Under the pieces are notes generated by a model. It did no database searches. It saw only the letters and a program-made list of their open reading frames with translations, and was not told the DNA's origin. Positions 60,585 to 64,000 of a DNA stretch of 64,000 nucleotides are shown here, in pieces. The first letter of the stretch is position 1, and every line of letters starts with the position of its first letter. A program made the position numbers and the translations under genes. Source of the DNA: Bacteroides intestinalis DSM 17393 (GTDB lineage: Bacteria > Bacteroidota > Bacteroidia > Bacteroidales > Bacteroidaceae); NCBI RefSeq assembly GCF_000172175.1, contig NZ_ABJL02000007.1:620001-684000 (forward strand), in the 5' to 3' direction.

Positions 60585-60711
60585 GTTTCAAGATGGGAAA
60601 CCGTTTGTTTCATGCCTTGAAACAAGTAGTTTCATTACTTGAAACTCTCTGTTTCACAACGAGAAACTCTTAGTTTCAAGCAATGAAACTAAGAGTTCCA
60701 CCAGCTGAAAA
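60585..60711. repeat. Tandem array of 17-bp palindromes at strict 22-bp period (GTTTC...GAAAC)
   Basis: Five units start at 60585, 60607, 60629, 60651 and 60673, exactly 22 bp apart. Each is GTTTC, 7 variable nt, GAAAC, then a variable 5-nt linker. A sixth, worn unit at 60695 reads GTTCC, 7 nt, GAAAA. The last intact unit extends to a 14-bp stem (60665-60678 with 60684-60697). The array fills the 187-bp gap between the surface lipoprotein gene and the first GH13 gene. It resembles no terminator, IS end or CRISPR. Confidence 0.9.
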
Positions 60712-60761
60712 ATAAGCTGAAACTCTTTTATCAGATAATTAATAGGTATAACATTATAGAT

Positions 60762-62105
60762 ATGAGACTAAAAGATATCCTTAAGATTTTGTGCTCCAGT
60801 CTTTTGCTGTTGAGCTTTACCGGATGCAGTTCGGATGATGATCCTGATATGCCGCCTCCCGCAGGTGACGTAACTACAGACGGAATGGTGATTTATGAAG
60901 CCAATCCGGCACTCTTCGGTGAAGCGCAAGCACTGAATGGACTGACTGCCCAACTGCCGCGTATCAAAAAGCTGGAAGCCAATGTTCTTTGGCTCATGCC
61001 CATTTTCCAGCAAGGTGAAAAGAATGCTGTCGGTTCTCCGTATTGTGTGAAAGACTATCGGGCTATTAATCCTGCTTATGGAACACTGTCCGATCTGAAA
61101 GCATTAGTCACGAAAGCCCATGCCGAAGGTATACTGGTCATCCTGGACTGGGTAGCTAACCATACCGCCTGGGATCATGCCTGGACTACGGAACATAAGG
61201 ACTGGTATACGCAGGACGCCAACGGTAATATTGTTTCTCCTCCTGGAATGGGTTGGGACGATGTGGCTGATCTGAACTATGACAACACAGCCATGCGTGC
61301 CGCCATGCAGGAAGCTATGCTTTACTGGCTGACCGAAGCTGACATAGACGGATTCCGTTGCGACCATGCCGAAGGTGTACCCAATGATTTTTGGAAGGAA
61401 ACTATCACGAAGCTTCGTGCCGCCAAAAGTACCTTGCTGATGCTGGCCGAAGGTTCACAAACCGCACTCTACGATGCAGGTTTTGATATGCTGTATGCCT
61501 GGAACTTCGCTTATAAACTACAGGATGTATATGCAGGAAGCGCTTCTGTGGCAAATCTGTATGACACACATCGTAGTGAGCTTGCTTCGGTAACAGATAA
61601 ACGGTTACTTATGCGTTATTCCACCAACCATGATATGGCTTCCGAGAAATCGCCCGTGCAGGCTTATCAAACCAAGGAAGGTGCTTTCTCTGCTTTTGTG
61701 GCCTCTATTTCTATGGGTGGCTGTCCTATGATCTATAGTTCGCAGGAACTGGCTTATGACAAAGCCCTCTCTTTCTTTGGTTATCAGCCGATGGACTGGG
61801 ACTCTAATGCCGATTATCAGGCGGATTATACCAAACTGATGCAGTTGTATCGCAACTCTCCCGCTTTACAGAATGGAGAGATCAAACTTTATCAGACGAG
61901 TAAAGCGATATGCTCTTATCGCATTTCTTCTACGGAAAAGATATTGGTACTGATAAATACCAGTGGCAATCAGGAAAGATTGAATCTGCCTATGGAGCGG
62001 GTAGGGGATAGTGCGAAGAATCTCTGGACCGGTGAAAGCACCGTGTTGCCAAGAACGATTACGTTGGAGCCCTATCAATATTACATCTGGAAAATAGAAG
62101 GATAA
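60762..62105 (+). CDS. GH13 alpha-amylase family lipoprotein (first of two)
   Basis: The 447-residue protein has a lipoprotein signal (LSFTGCSSDDD, Cys22). The acidic Asp-rich stretch after the cysteine fits surface lipoprotein export. The four GH13 regions are seen: DWVANHTAWDH, DGFRCDHAEGVP (nucleophile Asp201), LLMLAEGSQ (acid Glu230) and RYSTNHDMAS (Asp291). It should hydrolyse alpha-1,4 or alpha-1,6 glucan bonds at the surface. It has no extra binding domain and is short for the family. The next gene starts 1 bp after its stop, and the two proteins are clear paralogs. Confidence 0.9.
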   Translation: MRLKDILKILCSSLLLLSFTGCSSDDDPDMPPPAGDVTTDGMVIYEANPALFGEAQALNGLTAQLPRIKKLEANVLWLMPIFQQGEKNAVGSPYCVKDYRAINPAYGTLSDLKALVTKAHAEGILVILDWVANHTAWDHAWTTEHKDWYTQDANGNIVSPPGMGWDDVADLNYDNTAMRAAMQEAMLYWLTEADIDGFRCDHAEGVPNDFWKETITKLRAAKSTLLMLAEGSQTALYDAGFDMLYAWNFAYKLQDVYAGSASVANLYDTHRSELASVTDKRLLMRYSTNHDMASEKSPVQAYQTKEGAFSAFVASISMGGCPMIYSSQELAYDKALSFFGYQPMDWDSNADYQADYTKLMQLYRNSPALQNGEIKLYQTSKAICSYRISSTEKILVLINTSGNQERLNLPMERVGDSAKNLWTGESTVLPRTITLEPYQYYIWKIEG

Positions 62106-62106
62106 T

Positions 62107-63432
62107 ATGAAGAAATATATATTTGTTGTAAGCCTGCTGTGCCTGCTTGCTGCCTGTACAGGTAAGCGGCAGGGCGAAGCGGCGGCGGAAGTTGCGGCAT
62201 TGCCTGCTGTGGAAGATGTGGTGATGTATCAGGTCAATCCGCGAGTGTTTGCTCCTGAGAAGTCATTCAAGGCGGTGGAACGTCGCTTAGATTCCATTCA
62301 GACATTGGGAATCAACGTGGTGTGGTTTATGCCGATCAATGAAGTAGGGCAGGAGAAATCAGTGAATTCCCCCTATTGTGTGAAGGACTATAAAGGAGTG
62401 AATCCGGAGTTCGGAACACTGGATGAGTTTAAGGCCTTGGTTGCCACTTGCCATCAGAAGGGGATGAATGTGATTATCGACTGGGTAGCCAATCATACTT
62501 CCTGGGACAATGCTTGGATTGCCAACAAGGAATGGTATACGCAGGATGAGGCCGGAAACATAATCTTTCCTGCCGGAACCGGTTGGAAGGATGTGGCTGA
62601 CCTAAACTTTGATAATCAGGAGATGCGCCTGGCAATGATTGAAGCCATGAAGTTTTGGGTTACTGAAATCGGCATCGATGGTTTCCGTTGCGATGCGGCG
62701 GACTTTGTTCCCTTCGACTTCTGGAAACAGGCGCTCGACTCTTTGCGTGCCATCCCCGAGCGTTCGTTGCTGATGCTGGCTGAAGGGAAAAGACGCGACC
62801 ACTTTGATGCTGGTTTTGATATGAATTATTCCTGGGACTTTCTGGATTCACTTCGCGATGTATTCGTAAAAGATGCTCCGGCACAGGAACTGTTTGCTAC
62901 GGATAAAGCGGAGTATGACACTATCCCCGTAGGAAAAGTGAAACTGCGTTTTACCACCAATCATGATGAGTCGGCAAAGATGTCGCCTACTAAAGAATTC
63001 GGAGATGTGCGCGGTTCTATGGCAGCTTTCGTACTGACTACTTATCTGCATGGAGGAGCGTTGATTTATGGTTCACAAGAGGCGGGTTATCCCGAAGCTA
63101 TCAACTTCTTTACGTATGTTCCGGTGGATTGGACCGGGAACAGTGAACTGTATCAGGAATACTGCCGTCTGATGGCTCTTTACAACGAGTATCCGGCTAT
63201 TCGTAAAGGGGGATTGAAGACATATCCGCAACCCGATGTGCTGCTATTTGAAAAACAGGATGGTAAAGACCGTGTGTTGGTTGCTGTAAATGTACGTAAT
63301 CGTGAAGTAAATGTGACGCTTCCGCAAGAGTGGAACGGACATCCAAGTAGAGATATGTATAGCGGAACAGAAAAGAAGCTGGAAGCAGAACTGAGCCTGT
63401 GTCCTTATCAGTATCGAATCTTTAAGTATTGA
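62107..63432 (+). CDS. GH13 alpha-amylase family lipoprotein (second of two)
   Basis: The 441 residues begin with a lipoprotein signal (LCLLAACTGKRQ, Cys17). GH13 regions are DWVANHTSWDN, DGFRCDAADFVP (nucleophile Asp196), LLMLAEGKRR (acid Glu226) and RFTTNHDESA (Asp287). It shares most motif segments with the gene before it (PYCVKDYKGVNP, KEWYTQD, DVADLNF), so a tandem duplication followed by divergence is likely. There is no Asp run after the lipid cysteine, so it may face the periplasm, unlike its partner. It is about 50 bp before the GH97 gene. Confidence 0.9.
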   Translation: MKKYIFVVSLLCLLAACTGKRQGEAAAEVAALPAVEDVVMYQVNPRVFAPEKSFKAVERRLDSIQTLGINVVWFMPINEVGQEKSVNSPYCVKDYKGVNPEFGTLDEFKALVATCHQKGMNVIIDWVANHTSWDNAWIANKEWYTQDEAGNIIFPAGTGWKDVADLNFDNQEMRLAMIEAMKFWVTEIGIDGFRCDAADFVPFDFWKQALDSLRAIPERSLLMLAEGKRRDHFDAGFDMNYSWDFLDSLRDVFVKDAPAQELFATDKAEYDTIPVGKVKLRFTTNHDESAKMSPTKEFGDVRGSMAAFVLTTYLHGGALIYGSQEAGYPEAINFFTYVPVDWTGNSELYQEYCRLMALYNEYPAIRKGGLKTYPQPDVLLFEKQDGKDRVLVAVNVRNREVNVTLPQEWNGHPSRDMYSGTEKKLEAELSLCPYQYRIFKY

Positions 63433-63481
63433 TGAGATGATATTAGTGTTTAAAAGTATCATACTAAAACCATAATAGAAT

Positions 63482-64000
63482 ATGAAACATTCTCTTTTTA
63501 TTGCCTTTTTCCTTTGCCTCGGTTCGTTCGCCTCGGCCCAGCAACTCACTTCTCCTGACGGTAACCTGTCATTGGAGTTTATGGAGCAGGCAGACGGTGT
63601 TCCGACATACCGGCTGGACTATAAAGGCAAACCCGTTTTAACTTCCGGTCGTTTAGGTCTCTTGACGGAAGAAGCCGACCTGACCCGCGGATTCAAGCAG
63701 ACTAACCTCGAACGTGCTTCTGTTGATAACTACTGGAATCCCGTCTGGGGTGAGTACAACCGGGTACGGAATCATTATAACGAAATGACCGTCACCCTGG
63801 AACAACCGGAAACAGGACGTATCCTAAATATCCGTTTCCGCCTGTTCGATGATGGCCTGGGCTTTCGCTACGAACTGCCTTTGCAACGCAAGATGAACTA
63901 CCTCACCGTAAAAGATGAAGTAACCGAATTCAATCTCACGGGAAATCACAAAGCCTTTTGCATTCCCGGCGATTATGATACCAATGAGTTTGCCTATACC
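63482..64000 (+). CDS. GH97 family enzyme, SusB-like alpha-glucosidase (5' part)
   Basis: The visible 173 codons begin with a signal peptide (LGSFASAQQLTSPDGNLSLE). The N-terminal beta-sandwich segments include RLDYKGKPVLTSGRLGLLTE, WNPVWGEYNRVRNHYNEM and NIRFRLFDDGLGFRYELP, which fit GH97. In Bacteroides these enzymes convert oligosaccharides to glucose in the periplasm. The catalytic half lies beyond the window, so retaining versus inverting type cannot be judged. It completes a glucan-degrading set. Confidence 0.9.
   Translation, partial: MKHSLFIAFFLCLGSFASAQQLTSPDGNLSLEFMEQADGVPTYRLDYKGKPVLTSGRLGLLTEEADLTRGFKQTNLERASVDNYWNPVWGEYNRVRNHYNEMTVTLEQPETGRILNIRFRLFDDGLGFRYELPLQRKMNYLTVKDEVTEFNLTGNHKAFCIPGDYDTNEFAYT

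Noticed and set aside
60585..60711. CRISPR array
   Set aside because: The repeated part is only 5 + 5 nt with 7- and 5-nt spacers, far below CRISPR repeat and spacer lengths, and no cas genes are present.
60585..60711. Ordinary transcription terminator
   Set aside because: No T run follows any of the stems and five regular units are more than a terminator needs.

Overview
The window comes from a Bacteroides-type chromosome (phylum Bacteroidota). The evidence is a SusC/SusD pair, a hybrid two-component propeller sensor, lipoprotein carbohydrate enzymes and DUF6377, DUF3078 and DUF3108 proteins. About twenty promoter candidates match the Bacteroides -7 box TAnnTTTG. The gene order recalls a B. 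thetaiotaomicron region that I know only from memory, so I do not name a species. No rRNA, tRNA, IS element, prophage or CRISPR array was found.

Layout. (1) 1-18.5 kb: the 5' part of a hybrid two-component sensor, a NahK-like amino-sugar kinase, a CBM9-like secreted protein, a secreted DNA/RNA nuclease, and a minus-strand operon of RND efflux genes (adaptor, pump, outer-membrane factor) that ends in an LpxA-like acyltransferase. An Ig-like lipoprotein and a DUF3108 protein, a thioesterase, and a translationally coupled GH88 hydrolase/sulfatase pair follow. The sensor, kinase, GH88 and sulfatase suggest glycosaminoglycan breakdown, interrupted by unrelated genes. (2) 18.5-29.5 kb: housekeeping genes (cysS, mnmA, GH3-family ligase, 6-phosphofructokinase, acpP-fabF-rnc, purN, pdxB) and a 41-codon small ORF. 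(3) 29.6-46.0 kb: a surface-glycan cluster of about eleven glycosyltransferases of several folds, including a GT2/WaaP-kinase fusion, plus an LTA-synthase-like membrane transferase and an MsbA-like ABC exporter. It has no O-antigen polymerase or Wzx, which suggests lipooligosaccharide assembly. (4) 46.1-51.9 kb: RNase H, nitroreductase, aroK, speA, argB, and an ECF sigma factor with a small membrane partner. (5) 52.2-64.0 kb: an alpha-glucan utilization locus made of a DUF6377 regulator, SusC, SusD, a lipoprotein with four starch-binding-like repeats, two GH13 lipoproteins and the start of a GH97 enzyme.

The least explained structure is a pair of intergenic arrays, at 12144-12204 and 60585-60711. 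Both are built on exactly the same plan: a 5-bp arm, 7 nt, the complementary 5-bp arm, then a 5-nt linker, giving a strict 22-bp period. The arm sequences differ between the two loci.
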